From contig NZ_JAMXBE010000004.1 in NCBI RefSeq assembly GCF_024704835.1, positions 124,001-188,000 of the forward strand: 64,000 nucleotides of DNA, written 5' to 3'. The stretch comes from Parapedobacter tibetensis (GTDB lineage Bacteria > Bacteroidota > Bacteroidia > Sphingobacteriales > Sphingobacteriaceae). The notes below the pieces were generated by a model. That model worked only from the letters and a program-made list of their open reading frames with translations, was not told the DNA's origin and did no database searches. Every line of letters starts with the position of its first letter. The stretch's first letter is position 1. Of the stretch, positions 26,551 through 35,682 are shown in pieces. Position numbers and translations under genes: made by a program.

Positions 26551-27165
26551 TTAATTATTATCTATAAATTGATATAACGTGCGTCGATGGACCCTGCCGG
26601 GCCCGCTAGTATTGGCATAGGTTTCGTAGGATATCTGGTCGTCACTGCCTTCGCATGGCCCCCATGGGTCGGAAAGCGATATCCACCGCTGGCCACCTAC
26701 GTCTACATAGCCATAGATAACCCTTACGTGGCCAACACCGCCACTGGCCGCACCATCGCCAAAGACCAACGGTTTCTTGCGGCAATAGATTTCCTTACGG
26801 AGGTCATCCCATGCCAAAGGCGCATCGGATTGGGTAACGGTATAACCCAATGATTCGATAGCCGCCCGAGTATTGCCGGGGGTGTTGCAATTGTTGGTCT
26901 TTGGGCACGATCCATCCCCTTGCGGTGTGCAGCAATCACTGCGTCCCAGCCGCGCATTGGCTAAGACACATTGGCTTATGGTGTGTCCAAAATAGGCATG
27001 GACCATCTGCGAACAGGCTATCCAGCACCAATTGTTGGTCTCTTGCGGGCGGATGGGTACCGTGACCGAGCCGAGGTTCTGGCAATCGCCAGGGCACTTG
27101 CAGCATCCTGCAATCCCTAATATGACCAGGATTGCCAATCCAATAAATTTACTTTTGCCTCTCAT
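26551..27165 (-). CDS. Papain-like cysteine protease lipoprotein (C39/C70-like)
   Basis: This 204-residue protein has a lipoprotein signal (lipobox LGIAGC, Cys21) and then a Cys-rich CCKCPGDC stretch. The papain-like core has NNWCWIAC with catalytic Cys47, GHVRVIYGY with His146 and SLSDPWGP with Asp166. The NWCW start and the short His/Asp spacing are typical of the AvrRpt2-like (C70)/C39-like group. It is therefore probably a surface- or periplasm-anchored protease or bacteriocin-type peptidase. Several extra cysteines (SDCCTPQ, SCPKTNNC) suggest disulfides. A good promoter precedes it by about 100 bp. Confidence 0.85.
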   Translation of the reverse strand: MRGKSKFIGLAILVILGIAGCCKCPGDCQNLGSVTVPIRPQETNNWCWIACSQMVHAYFGHTISQCVLANARLGRSDCCTPQGDGSCPKTNNCNTPGNTRAAIESLGYTVTQSDAPLAWDDLRKEIYCRKKPLVFGDGAASGGVGHVRVIYGYVDVGGQRWISLSDPWGPCEGSDDQISYETYANTSGPGRVHRRTLYQFIDNN

Positions 27166-27272
27166 TTTGGTTACTAATTAGATAAAGTTAATTGAATCTA
27201 TTCGTACATCACAGCACTGAGCGCAGGACATGAACCGGTACGCCTAAATGCTACATGGCATGACCATCAAGA

Positions 27273-27303
27273 CAAAGATACCTTGGGGTATAAGAAGTGG
27301 CAA
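27273..27303 (-). promoter_or_regulatory. Promoter of the protease-lipoprotein operon
   Basis: The minus strand has TTG (27301-27303), a 20-bp spacer, and TATCTTTG (27273-27280), a near-ideal Bacteroidota promoter. It lies 108 bp before the protease start and implies a leader of about 100 nt. Confidence 0.6.
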
Positions 27304-27356
27304 TACCTAAAATGGGGTAATTTAAGCAACTATACTTGGTACAGCACGGGAAAGGC

Positions 27357-27386
27357 AAAAAAGCCTGCTGGAATTTCCAGCAGGCT
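27357..27386 (-). terminator. Rho-independent terminator, minus strand
   Basis: AGCCTGCTGG pairs with CCAGCAGGCT around a small A/T loop. On the minus strand it is followed by a T-run (TTTTTTGCC). It would stop transcripts coming from the right, that is, anything initiated between it and the RND operon terminator, or readthrough of that operon. Confidence 0.75.
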
Positions 27387-27477
27387 CATAAACATAATTA
27401 ATCTAACTAATATTCGAATACATCACAATTGGACAGGCTCTTTCTTATATTCATTTTAGCTATGTTCATGTTGTTTT

Positions 27478-27615
27478 TTAGGCCCTATTTCTGATACCAT
27501 TGATGAAGATCGTGGCAGCCTGCTTTTGTTTTTCAATACTCTTTACCAGTTCTTTCTTATCTGCAAATGGGTGGGGTATTGAATGGTTCCAAAACATGGC
27601 CAATCCCCTGATCAT
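27478..27615 (-). CDS. Possible 45-residue protein between two terminators
   Basis: The frame runs from ATG at 27615 to TAA at 27478-27480. The peptide begins MIRGLAMFWNHSIPHPF and continues with a charged helix-like DKKELVKSIEKQKQAATIF and ends INGIRNRA. The spacer from 27166 to 27697 has no other gene on the minus strand except this frame. It is bounded by minus-strand terminators on each side, as an independent small gene would be. There is no known family and no clear promoter. A 57-codon plus-strand frame on the opposite strand (ATG at 27504) competes with it. Confidence 0.25.
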   Translation of the reverse strand: MIRGLAMFWNHSIPHPFADKKELVKSIEKQKQAATIFINGIRNRA

Positions 27616-27647
27616 GGCAACAGGCAAGACAATGCGCAAAAAACAAA

Positions 27648-27672
27648 AGAGGCCACAACGTGTGGCCCCTTT
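27648..27672 (-). terminator. Terminator of the RND efflux operon
   Basis: GGCCACA pairs with TGTGGCC around ACG, and the minus strand continues CTCTTTTGTTTTTTG. It is located 26-50 bp after the RND permease stop codon at 27698. Confidence 0.75.
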
Positions 27673-27697
27673 ACCTTAAATCAGTATTGATTCCGTT

Positions 27698-30600
27698 TTA
27701 AAGCAAGCTATCAGTGTTTCCTTGGGTTATCTGATTATTGGCCTGCTGTTCGTTCTTATGGTTGTTAAACCTGATTTTTGCCCGGTTCAACAAGTAAAAC
27801 ATGGTTGGCACGATAACCAATGTCAGGAATGTAGCAAAACTTAAACCGAAAATAATGGTCCACGACATGGGTTTCCAAAAGACATTGTTATCGCCACCAA
27901 TATAGATTTTGGGATCAAATTCCGTGAATAGTGTGAAGAAGTTCAAATTGAGTCCTATCGCCAACGGAATCAGGCCCAAGATGGTGGTGATAGCCGTCAG
28001 CAATACTGGACGTAGCCTATTAGTCCCTGCTGCAATGATAATATCCCGATACTGCTTTCTTGTGAGCAGTTCGTCACGGGGAATATTCGATTCATCCTTC
28101 TTTCGGTCAATCAGCAATTGCGTATAATCAATCAATACGATGGCGTTGTTTACTACAATTCCAGCAAGGGAAATGATGCCCATCATAGTCATAATGATGA
28201 CAAAATCCATCTGGAAGATGACCAGTCCGAAAAACACTCCGATGAAACTCAGAATGATGGCGACAAATATGATAATTGGCTTAGAAATCGAATTGAACTG
28301 ACTCACGATAATCAGCAGGATAAGCATTAATGCGATGATCAACGCATTGGATAAAAACTCCATGTTCTTTGCCATTTCCTCTTGTTCACCTGTAAATTCG
28401 AACGTGATGTCCCTGGGCAAGGGATGGCTCTCCATCGCTACCTGGATTTTCTGGACAATTTCCGTAGGGTTAAAGCCCTCCAATACGTTGGAATAAATAG
28501 TGATGACACGCTTGAGATCCTTTCGTTTGATGGCACTGAACGTAGCGATACTCTTCGTCTTCACTAAAGTAGAAAGCGGAATTTGCTTCAAGTTGCCCTG
28601 GTTATCCCTGAACGTGATGTTTTGGTTGAACAGGGCACTTTCATTGTACCGATTATCACCATCAAAGCGTACCATGATATCATGGTCGTCCTTTCCATCC
28701 TTGAACGTGGATGCGTCAAAGCCATAGATGGCCGAGCGCAATGCCCGCCCTACCTGAGCTGTGGTCACACCCAATTCCCCGGCTTTCTTCCTATCTACGA
28801 TGACCTCCATTTCGGGTTTATTCTGATTGACGTCCAGATTCAGGTCCTCAATTCCAGCAATATTCAATCCGTTGATATACGACTGGATATTTTTGGCTTC
28901 ATTGATGAGTTCAAAATAGTCATCTCCCTTCAACTCGATGTTAATAGGATACCCTGCTGGCGGGCCGTTTTGGTCCTTCTCGGCAATGATACTCACCCCA
29001 GGATGACCTTGTATGGCATTTCTGATTTCAGTAAGTACATCCGAACTGCTTATTTTGTCGCCCGCTTCATTGAAGCGGTATTTGTACTCTCTGAACAGCA
29101 CGGACACTTTTCCACGGTGCGGCATTTCGTTTTCCGAGGCGCCATCCGTCATTGGGTTTCCTGCGCCTTCACCCACCTGCGAAATGATCGACTCGGCCAT
29201 ATAGTTATAGGGCGCTCCATTTCTGGAATATTGGTATTTATCCAAAACGGAAAACACTTGTTCTTCTATGACTTTGGTAAGCTCATTGGTTTTCTCGATG
29301 TCTGTCCCTTCCGGATATTCAATATAAACAATGGCCTGATTAGGTTGGTTTTCCGGAAAGAAAAGCACGTTGGGTGTAAATATTCCAAACACAACAAGCG
29401 ACAATATCAACAGTCCAAACGTACCGAATACGAAACGATAGGCGTTCCCTCCTTTCAGTGCAGATCCCAAAAAATTCTTGTAGCCACGTTCAAGCCGCGG
29501 TAGGGTTTTATACTGGAAATGCCTCGATGCAGGAATCAACACGTATTTGAAGAACCATAATGCCACCGAGACAAAAATAAACAGGTTACCAAATCCGATA
29601 AGTGCTCCGGGGCCACCTATGAATCCCAAAATAGTGAACAAGATAGCCAAGGCAAACAGGCCTAACCCCCTTTTTAGCAGTGCCGTCTTGCGCCTGTTTT
29701 TCCATCCGATGTATATCATCACCAACGAAGCGATCAAAATAATAGGCCCTAAAATTTGGAAGATAATATGGGTGTTGAACAATCCAGAGATGATGAGCAG
29801 TAAGCCAAATATCAGTAATGAAATGCTAATCCTAATGAGTGATTTACGCGACATTTCCTCTTCTTCGGTCTGCATAAATACCGAAGTAAACATGGCGTTG
29901 ATGACCAAGGCTATGAAAAGGGAAGAAAATAGTACCGTAGCGAGCGTCAATGGGAAAAAAATCATGAATTTGCCCATGATGCCCGGCCAAAAACCAAGGG
30001 GCAAAAACGCGGCCAACGTGGTGGCCGTGGAAGCAATGATAGGCCATGCAATCTCGCTGACACCCTGCTTCGCCGCCTGTATACGGGGCATTCCCTCATC
30101 CATGAGCCGGTAGACGTTTTCGACCACCACAATGCCGTTATCCACTAACATACCCAATCCCATCACAGTAGCAAAAAGCACCATGGTATTCAGTGTCAGG
30201 TTAATTCCCACAAAATCACCCGCTATGGGCAAGATGAGAAACGACAAAAGGATGGAGAGCGGAATGGCTATCCCTACAAAAAGCGCGTTTCTGAATCCAA
30301 GGAAGAACATCAATACACCGACTACCAGCAGCACGCCAAAGATGATGCTGTTTTCCAATTCGGCTACTTGGTCTTCCGTTCTGGTAGACTCGTCGCTGGT
30401 AATAGAAATATCCAAATCACTCGGCAAATAGGTTTCCAAAGCTTCCGGTATATGGTTTTTGATTTTCTCCATTGCCGTAATCATGTTCTTACCACTTTTC
30501 TTTTTGATGCTTAGCATCACTACCGTACGGCCGTATTCCCTAGCATAGGTAGTAGCATCCTTGGCCCGGAAGTTTACCTTAGCGATATCCCGCAAATAGA

Positions 30601-31393
30601 CGGCGCCTTCATCCTCCTTCACAACAATTTGTTCAAGCTCCTCCGGATCTTCGATTTCGCCAATCACGCGAATATTCCTTCGCAGGCCGTTATCGATGAT
30701 ATTTCCACCGGAAATCGTGGTATTCTCATCTTGAATGGCACTGATAATCTGGTCGAAACTTACCTCGGCAGCCATCATCTTGTAAACGTCTACGGCAACT
30801 TCCACTTCTTTGTCTTGAACGCCTAAAAGCGTGGCCTCTTTAACTTCTGGAAATTCTTCCAAGCGATCCTGTAAATCCTCCGCATACTTCCTTAATTGAT
30901 CCTGCGTATAATCTCCTTTCAGGTTAAGTTGGGCGATGGGTACAATTTCTGAAATGTTGAGGTCGAACACGTTGGGTTCTACCTTGACACCACCATCCAA
31001 TGTGGGCCAATCTTGCTGTGCTTTTACCGCATCTATTTTGTCTTTTACCCTTGTCTTTGCCTCCTCAGTTGTCAACGTCTCTTCAAACTCAACGGTTATG
31101 ATGGAATAATCCTGTAGGGAATTGGAAGTAATCTTGACCACACCGGATATATCATTGATCTCTTCTTCCATCGGCTTGGTGATACGCTTTTCAACATCCT
31201 CGGCAGAGTTGCCCGGCAAGACGGAGCTCACATATATTTTATTCTCGATGACCTCTGGAAAAGATTCCCGTGGCAGGGTCAGGTATGATATTAATCCTCC
31301 AAACAGGACAATTCCAACCAGTACAAATACGGTCATCTTATTGTCGATGGCCCAATTGGAAAGTCCGAAATATTTTATTTTATTGTTTGCCAT
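27698..31393 (-). CDS. RND-family efflux permease (AcrB/MexB-like)
   Basis: This 1231-residue inner-membrane transporter has the RND N-terminal helix and the porter-domain segment GGNIIDNG. Transmembrane helix 4 carries the proton-relay acids (GLGMLVDNGIVVVENVYR), and the second half repeats the pattern (GIVVNNAIVLIDYTQ). It is about 180 residues longer than AcrB because of a hydrophobic insertion around residues 490-640 (LLIFGLLLIISGLFN, ILFTILGFIGGPG), a feature of some Bacteroidota RND pumps. It pairs with the adjacent MFP and TolC genes. The substrate is unknown. Confidence 0.92.
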   Translation of the reverse strand: MANNKIKYFGLSNWAIDNKMTVFVLVGIVLFGGLISYLTLPRESFPEVIENKIYVSSVLPGNSAEDVEKRITKPMEEEINDISGVVKITSNSLQDYSIITVEFEETLTTEEAKTRVKDKIDAVKAQQDWPTLDGGVKVEPNVFDLNISEIVPIAQLNLKGDYTQDQLRKYAEDLQDRLEEFPEVKEATLLGVQDKEVEVAVDVYKMMAAEVSFDQIISAIQDENTTISGGNIIDNGLRRNIRVIGEIEDPEELEQIVVKEDEGAVYLRDIAKVNFRAKDATTYAREYGRTVVMLSIKKKSGKNMITAMEKIKNHIPEALETYLPSDLDISITSDESTRTEDQVAELENSIIFGVLLVVGVLMFFLGFRNALFVGIAIPLSILLSFLILPIAGDFVGINLTLNTMVLFATVMGLGMLVDNGIVVVENVYRLMDEGMPRIQAAKQGVSEIAWPIIASTATTLAAFLPLGFWPGIMGKFMIFFPLTLATVLFSSLFIALVINAMFTSVFMQTEEEEMSRKSLIRISISLLIFGLLLIISGLFNTHIIFQILGPIILIASLVMIYIGWKNRRKTALLKRGLGLFALAILFTILGFIGGPGALIGFGNLFIFVSVALWFFKYVLIPASRHFQYKTLPRLERGYKNFLGSALKGGNAYRFVFGTFGLLILSLVVFGIFTPNVLFFPENQPNQAIVYIEYPEGTDIEKTNELTKVIEEQVFSVLDKYQYSRNGAPYNYMAESIISQVGEGAGNPMTDGASENEMPHRGKVSVLFREYKYRFNEAGDKISSSDVLTEIRNAIQGHPGVSIIAEKDQNGPPAGYPINIELKGDDYFELINEAKNIQSYINGLNIAGIEDLNLDVNQNKPEMEVIVDRKKAGELGVTTAQVGRALRSAIYGFDASTFKDGKDDHDIMVRFDGDNRYNESALFNQNITFRDNQGNLKQIPLSTLVKTKSIATFSAIKRKDLKRVITIYSNVLEGFNPTEIVQKIQVAMESHPLPRDITFEFTGEQEEMAKNMEFLSNALIIALMLILLIIVSQFNSISKPIIIFVAIILSFIGVFFGLVIFQMDFVIIMTMMGIISLAGIVVNNAIVLIDYTQLLIDRKKDESNIPRDELLTRKQYRDIIIAAGTNRLRPVLLTAITTILGLIPLAIGLNLNFFTLFTEFDPKIYIGGDNNVFWKPMSWTIIFGLSFATFLTLVIVPTMFYLLNRAKIRFNNHKNEQQANNQITQGNTDSLL

Positions 31394-31395
31394 CG

Positions 31396-32577
31396 TTAAG
31401 ACTGATTTTCATTTTGAATGGAAATTCTGCTGCCATCTTTCAGGGTCAATGCTCCGTCTTTTACGATAACATCTCCACTGGAGAGCCCGTCCAGCACTTC
31501 CACATACCCTTCGTTTTTATTTCCTGTTTGAATCTGTGTACGCACCACTTTTGCTTTGTCGTTATTCATGTCCGTAAGCACATAGACATATTTCTCCCCA
31601 GCTGCATTTTCTTGAATGCAATTTGAAGGAATGGTAAACGCCTCCTGATTGCTATAATTGTTGATCTGGAGATTTGCAATCAAATTTGGTTTGATTTTCG
31701 CTTCCGTATTGGGTATGGCCACTTCGATCTGGAATGTGCGATTCGTAGGATTGATGTAACTGCCCACACTCGATATTTTTCCATCTACCGTGGTTTGGAT
31801 AGCTGGGAAAGTAACTTTCGTTGTCGTCCCCGTGGTTACGCTTTGCAGATAAGTCTCAGGCACTGATGCCTTTACACGCATTTTATTTAGATTCACAAGG
31901 CGCATCAGTGCCTGTCCGCCAGGTGACACCACTTGACCTTGTTCTGTAATGATATCATCGATAACTCCTGAAAAAGGCGCGCGTATGGACGTCTTGTCCA
32001 ATTGTGAGCGCATTTGGAGCACGGCACTCTCTGCGGCTTCCATATTCGCCTTTGCTTGGAGAAACTGGATCTCGCTACCTATTTTCTGAGTCCACAGTCT
32101 ATCTTGACGCTCAAATGTTGTTTTTGCCAAATTGTATTGGGTCTCCAATTGAGCCAATTGGCTAGATAGGCCACCGTCATCAATCCGGGCTAGTAGCTGC
32201 CCCTTGCTAACTTGCTGGCCCTGCTTTACATAAACCCCCGAAAGTATGCCCTGATATTCAGGATAAACCAGGATATTCTCCGATGTTTCTACATTCCCCT
32301 GTATGGAAACGAAATTATTGAATGTGGTATCCTTTACTTGATATACCGTCACTAATGGGTATTTGAGTGTGGAGTCTTTCTCCGCTATGGCGAGTTCCAA
32401 CTGCGCCAGAATCTTGCTGATGCTATCGGAAGAGGCTAAAACCTCGGCCCGTTTCCGCTGCATGGCCGAAAGGTCGCCTGATTCAATGACAACTTCTACG
32501 CGCTCCTCTGAGCCTGTATTATTGGAGCAGGCATACGTTAGTGCCAGCATAAGAAATACGATTACTGTCCTGTTCAT
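31396..32577 (-). CDS. RND efflux periplasmic adaptor (membrane fusion protein)
   Basis: This 393-residue HlyD/AcrA-type adaptor has a lipoprotein signal (lipobox LTYAC). The hairpin coiled coil runs from about residue 75 to 175 (QLETQYNLAKTTFERQ), flanked by the lipoyl halves VYVKQGQQVSKGQLLARID and IRAPFSGVIDDIITEQGQVV. The beta-barrel and membrane-proximal domains follow. It bridges the RND permease (2 bp downstream) and the TolC-type channel (10 bp upstream). Confidence 0.93.
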   Translation of the reverse strand: MNRTVIVFLMLALTYACSNNTGSEERVEVVIESGDLSAMQRKRAEVLASSDSISKILAQLELAIAEKDSTLKYPLVTVYQVKDTTFNNFVSIQGNVETSENILVYPEYQGILSGVYVKQGQQVSKGQLLARIDDGGLSSQLAQLETQYNLAKTTFERQDRLWTQKIGSEIQFLQAKANMEAAESAVLQMRSQLDKTSIRAPFSGVIDDIITEQGQVVSPGGQALMRLVNLNKMRVKASVPETYLQSVTTGTTTKVTFPAIQTTVDGKISSVGSYINPTNRTFQIEVAIPNTEAKIKPNLIANLQINNYSNQEAFTIPSNCIQENAAGEKYVYVLTDMNNDKAKVVRTQIQTGNKNEGYVEVLDGLSSGDVIVKDGALTLKDGSRISIQNENQS

Positions 32578-32587
32578 GGTATGGTGA

Positions 32588-33928
32588 TTAATTATGGGTA
32601 TTAAGGATTCGTTCTAATTCTGCTTTGTTGTTTATTACATCTAGCATGGCCTGTAAAAATTCTTGCTGTGCAGTGTAAAGCTGCAGCTGGGCTTGCCGGA
32701 GATCGAAACTGCTGCTAAGCCCTTCAAAAAATTTGATTTGGTTCTTGTTCTCGATGCGCGTTGCCAACGCGAGATTATTTTTTGCATTCCCGTATTTTTC
32801 TATTGAAAACTGATAGTCGTTTCTCGCTGTGGTGACTTCCATTTTTACTTGCTGAATGGTAGATTCCAGATCTGTTTTCGCCTGATCAAAAGCTATTGCC
32901 GTCTGTTGGGTCTTTGCCCTACGCGAAAAGGAACTAAAGATTGGCACATGCAGCCTAAAGCCGAGTACCGATGATTGAAACCAGTCCTGGTTGCTCTTGA
33001 AGAAGTCAAAGTTGTTGCCATAGGATGCTGTGCCGTAATTGATAAAAGCACTTAGCGTGGGTAATGACTTCACCTTTTCCAATTTGTGTTCAAGCCTCCG
33101 TTGTTCGGTAAAATTATAGGCAATCTTGTAGTCTACATTCCTTATCAAATTCAGCTCCTCAGACAACAGCTCTAAATCGATATTTTCCCCAATAAGTGTT
33201 TCCAGATTCTGCGTCAAATCAACCGAAGCTTCCAAATCAATACCCAAGGTAACGTTGAAAAGTTGTTTAGACAATTGCAGTACACGTTTAGCATTTTCCA
33301 ATTGGATTTCCATATTGGAAAGCGTAATCTGCAGCTGTTCTACATCCTCCTCTTCGCCCATTCCGTTGTCGAAAATTGCCTGCGTTTCCTTTAGGTTTTT
33401 CTCCAGTGTCTGCCTGTTACTTTCCAAAATATCAATATTCTCCTCAGCCAGCAACACATTGCCATAAGCGTTTATCACTTCTTTCCGTATCGTTGATGCC
33501 GTTTTTTCCTCCGTGTTTCTTGAATATTCCAAGAACGTTTTGGAAGCCTGTAAAGCCACAATGTACGAACCATCAAAAATAAGTTGGTCCAAGGTAGCGG
33601 TGGCAGTCATGGTTTGGGGCACACCGAAAATCACGGGGATGAATGTGCCGGGCTCCCCCCCTGAAAATTCTGCTGGGATCAATGAAACAGGTTGTTTAAG
33701 CTGGTTTTGGTACTCCACATTGGCATTGACTTGTGGCAATCCCGTTGCAGTGGTTTCCCATTTCTTCTTCAAGGCTGCCAGCACATCGCGTCTGGCGTTG
33801 ATTGCTGTCCGGTTACTGTCCATGGCAAAATCAATGGCTTCCTGCAGAGAAAACGAAAAGGATTTGTTGTCTTGTGAAAACCCCCAGCTCGACGCAGAAA
33901 GTAATAAAATGACAAATAGATAGCGCAT
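32588..33928 (-). CDS. TolC-family outer membrane efflux channel
   Basis: The start at 33928 (MRYLFVILLLSASSWGFS) was chosen because it gives a clean signal peptide. The longer frame up to 34087 would overlap tetR. The 446-residue product shows the duplicated outer-membrane efflux protein fold with coiled-coil helices (ILESNRQTLEKNLKETQAI, and TARNDYQFSIEKYGNAKNNL in the second half). It forms the outer-membrane conduit for the downstream adaptor and RND pump. TetR lies 34 bp upstream in the same direction. Confidence 0.92.
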   Translation of the reverse strand: MRYLFVILLLSASSWGFSQDNKSFSFSLQEAIDFAMDSNRTAINARRDVLAALKKKWETTATGLPQVNANVEYQNQLKQPVSLIPAEFSGGEPGTFIPVIFGVPQTMTATATLDQLIFDGSYIVALQASKTFLEYSRNTEEKTASTIRKEVINAYGNVLLAEENIDILESNRQTLEKNLKETQAIFDNGMGEEEDVEQLQITLSNMEIQLENAKRVLQLSKQLFNVTLGIDLEASVDLTQNLETLIGENIDLELLSEELNLIRNVDYKIAYNFTEQRRLEHKLEKVKSLPTLSAFINYGTASYGNNFDFFKSNQDWFQSSVLGFRLHVPIFSSFSRRAKTQQTAIAFDQAKTDLESTIQQVKMEVTTARNDYQFSIEKYGNAKNNLALATRIENKNQIKFFEGLSSSFDLRQAQLQLYTAQQEFLQAMLDVINNKAELERILNTHN

Positions 33929-33962
33929 GTTGATGTATAATATATTTATGTAATTCAGTTCA

Positions 33963-34580
33963 TTATAATGTACTGGCCTTAACTTTGATGACTCCATGAA
34001 GAAAAACCTTAGTGGCCAATTTTTGCTTTTCAAAAATCTTTTCCAGGAACGCCTGGTCCAAAAATCCTGACGGTAGACATGCATCACAAAACAGGGCTAA
34101 GCCACGCTGAATCGCAACATATAACTCTGACATCAGTCCGATATCAAATGTTACAAGTTCACTCTTTTCTATGCCTCGTTCAAAAATGTTGCTGATGGTC
34201 CTTTTTTCTCTTTCAAACACGTCTTTGGATATTTCCTTTGCTTTTTCGTTGCTGAAATTTCCTTCTACCAGGTCACGCATCAACATGTAGTGTTTACTGA
34301 ACAAATCGTATTTAATCCGGAGTACTTGTTCCAAAAGCTCAAGCGTTGTGGCATCGTCTCGAAATACATTATCCATCAAATCCGTTGCCTCGGCAGACAA
34401 CCACTCTACGATTGACTCTACCAAGGCTAATTTATCCGGATAGTAGTAATACAGATTCGCTTTGGAAATATTTATATCCTCCGCTATCTCACTCAATGCT
34501 GTTTTGGCTATGCCAAAGTGCGAAAATCGCTTTAACGCTGCCGTTATGATTTGATTCCGTTTGTCATCTACAATCTGCAT
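33963..34580 (-). CDS. TetR/AcrR-family transcriptional regulator
   Basis: This 205-residue protein has an N-terminal TetR HTH (FSHFGIAKTALSEIAEDI then NISKANLYYYYPDK) and a variable helical ligand-binding domain. It is the first gene of the tetR-tolC-MFP-RND transcription unit, so it probably autoregulates the operon and responds to a pump substrate. An inverted repeat overlapping the -7 box upstream is a candidate operator. Confidence 0.9.
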   Translation of the reverse strand: MQIVDDKRNQIITAALKRFSHFGIAKTALSEIAEDINISKANLYYYYPDKLALVESIVEWLSAEATDLMDNVFRDDATTLELLEQVLRIKYDLFSKHYMLMRDLVEGNFSNEKAKEISKDVFEREKRTISNIFERGIEKSELVTFDIGLMSELYVAIQRGLALFCDACLPSGFLDQAFLEKIFEKQKLATKVFLHGVIKVKASTL

Positions 34581-34596
34581 TTTTGCTTTTCTACTA

Positions 34597-34623
34597 TTTG
34601 ACTATTTTTTTTATTTGGTCAAA
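34597..34623. promoter_or_regulatory. Candidate TetR operator
   Basis: The inverted repeat TTTGAC (34597-34602) and GTCAAA (34618-34623) has 15 nt between arms and overlaps the -7 box. Occlusion of RNA polymerase by the repressor would fit. Within it, TTTGGTCAAA is a near-palindrome. Confidence 0.45.
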
Positions 34624-34650
34624 AGTAAAACTAAGAATTTACGATGCAAA
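34620..34650 (-). promoter_or_regulatory. Promoter of the tetR-RND efflux operon
   Basis: On the minus strand TTTG (34647-34650), a 19-bp spacer and TACTTTTG (34620-34627) match the Bacteroidota consensus perfectly. The -7 box is 40 bp before the tetR start. Confidence 0.7.
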
Positions 34651-34823
34651 TTTTTTTTTTGCACATTTTATTCATGAAGCATTTTATGACATACATATTA
34701 CTTTATATTTCCTTTTCAGCTGCTGCAAAGGAAATAACGGGCAATGACAACCCTATGGCAGTGCGCCATAAACGGATTTAAGATTTTTGATTGCGGATTT
34801 TGAAGGTAATTTGAAGAATTTTC

Positions 34824-35552
34824 CTATCTGCTGAATGTCAGCTCGTTCTGGAACACCTTGGCGTATTTGCGTTTATCGAGCTTGTACAGTCTTGCTGCGC
34901 GATATGAAACCCCTCGTTGGAATTCCGGCAATTCCTTTAGGATATTATAATTAAGCATCTTCTTACGGAAATTACGCTTATCCAATTTCCTTCCCCAAAT
35001 CGCTTCATAAAGTTGTTGCAATTGCGTGAGGGTAAACTTTTCAGGCAACAGTTCAAAGGCAATCGGACTATAGCTTATCTTTCGTCTTACTTTCTGGATA
35101 CTTTTATCAATAATATGTCTATGGTCAAAGGCCAGTTCGGGCAAGTTCTTCAATGGGTGCCACACGGCCTGCCGCGCATAGTCGGTCACCGGCGCAGGTT
35201 GGCTCTTGAGGTCGTCCAAACGTAGCAATGCATAATAGGCCACCGTAATGATACGTCCTTGAGGATGGCGTTTCAGGTTACCAAATGTATACAATTGTTC
35301 CATGAAGATCCCCCTCAGGCCGGTATGCTCATATAATATCCGTTTCACAGCATCGTCAATGGTTTCATTATGTTCAACGAAAAAGCCCGGGAGGGCCCAC
35401 CAACCTTTAAAAGGGTATTCGTTGCGTTCAATAAGAAGCACCTTTAATTCCCCTTCGTGGAAACCAAAAATCACGCAGTCCGTGGTAAACGTAGATTGTA
35501 AATGTGGTAAGTTTGATTGCAAAGCGTTGCCTGTTTGTTGAATACAGTCCAA
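34824..35552 (-). CDS. NrtR-like Nudix-winged-helix transcriptional regulator
   Basis: This 242-residue protein has a Nudix fold (residues about 22-150) followed by a winged-helix domain (about 155-235, ALNYN-like NFRKKMLNYNILKEL segment). The Nudix box is degenerate: F57 replaces the first Gly, I72 the catalytic Glu and H76 another Glu, so it is most likely a non-catalytic ligand sensor. NrtR-family regulators in Bacteroidota bind NAD intermediates or sugars. The gene is divergent from pfkA, and a palindrome lies between them, so glycolysis control is plausible by position. Confidence 0.85.
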   Translation of the reverse strand: MDCIQQTGNALQSNLPHLQSTFTTDCVIFGFHEGELKVLLIERNEYPFKGWWALPGFFVEHNETIDDAVKRILYEHTGLRGIFMEQLYTFGNLKRHPQGRIITVAYYALLRLDDLKSQPAPVTDYARQAVWHPLKNLPELAFDHRHIIDKSIQKVRRKISYSPIAFELLPEKFTLTQLQQLYEAIWGRKLDKRNFRKKMLNYNILKELPEFQRGVSYRAARLYKLDKRKYAKVFQNELTFSR

Positions 35553-35682
35553 ATTGTAGGCTCCAAAAAACTCAGGCTCAAACGATTTGAATTATACTCA
35601 TGTTGTTTACTAATTGATTTTAATTCACTAAGTTTGCCCACTTAAACCTTCCAAAGTGGAAAAATATTTCTTGAAAAATTTA

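Noticed and set aside
27504-27680. 57-codon plus-strand frame opposite the 45-codon candidate
   Set aside because: Its C-terminus runs through the terminator hairpin of the RND operon and has a basic low-complexity end, which is not protein-like.
28583-29503. 306-codon plus-strand frame in the RND permease gene
   Set aside because: Antisense shadow of a long and well-conserved RND gene.
33929-34087. N-terminal extension of the TolC-type protein
   Set aside because: It overlaps tetR and puts about 53 residues before a perfect signal peptide at 33928.
34674-34781. 35-codon plus-strand frame MKHFMTYILLYISF.. resembling a short signal peptide
   Set aside because: Very short, in an AT-rich gap between tetR and the NrtR-like gene, with no promoter or conserved pattern.
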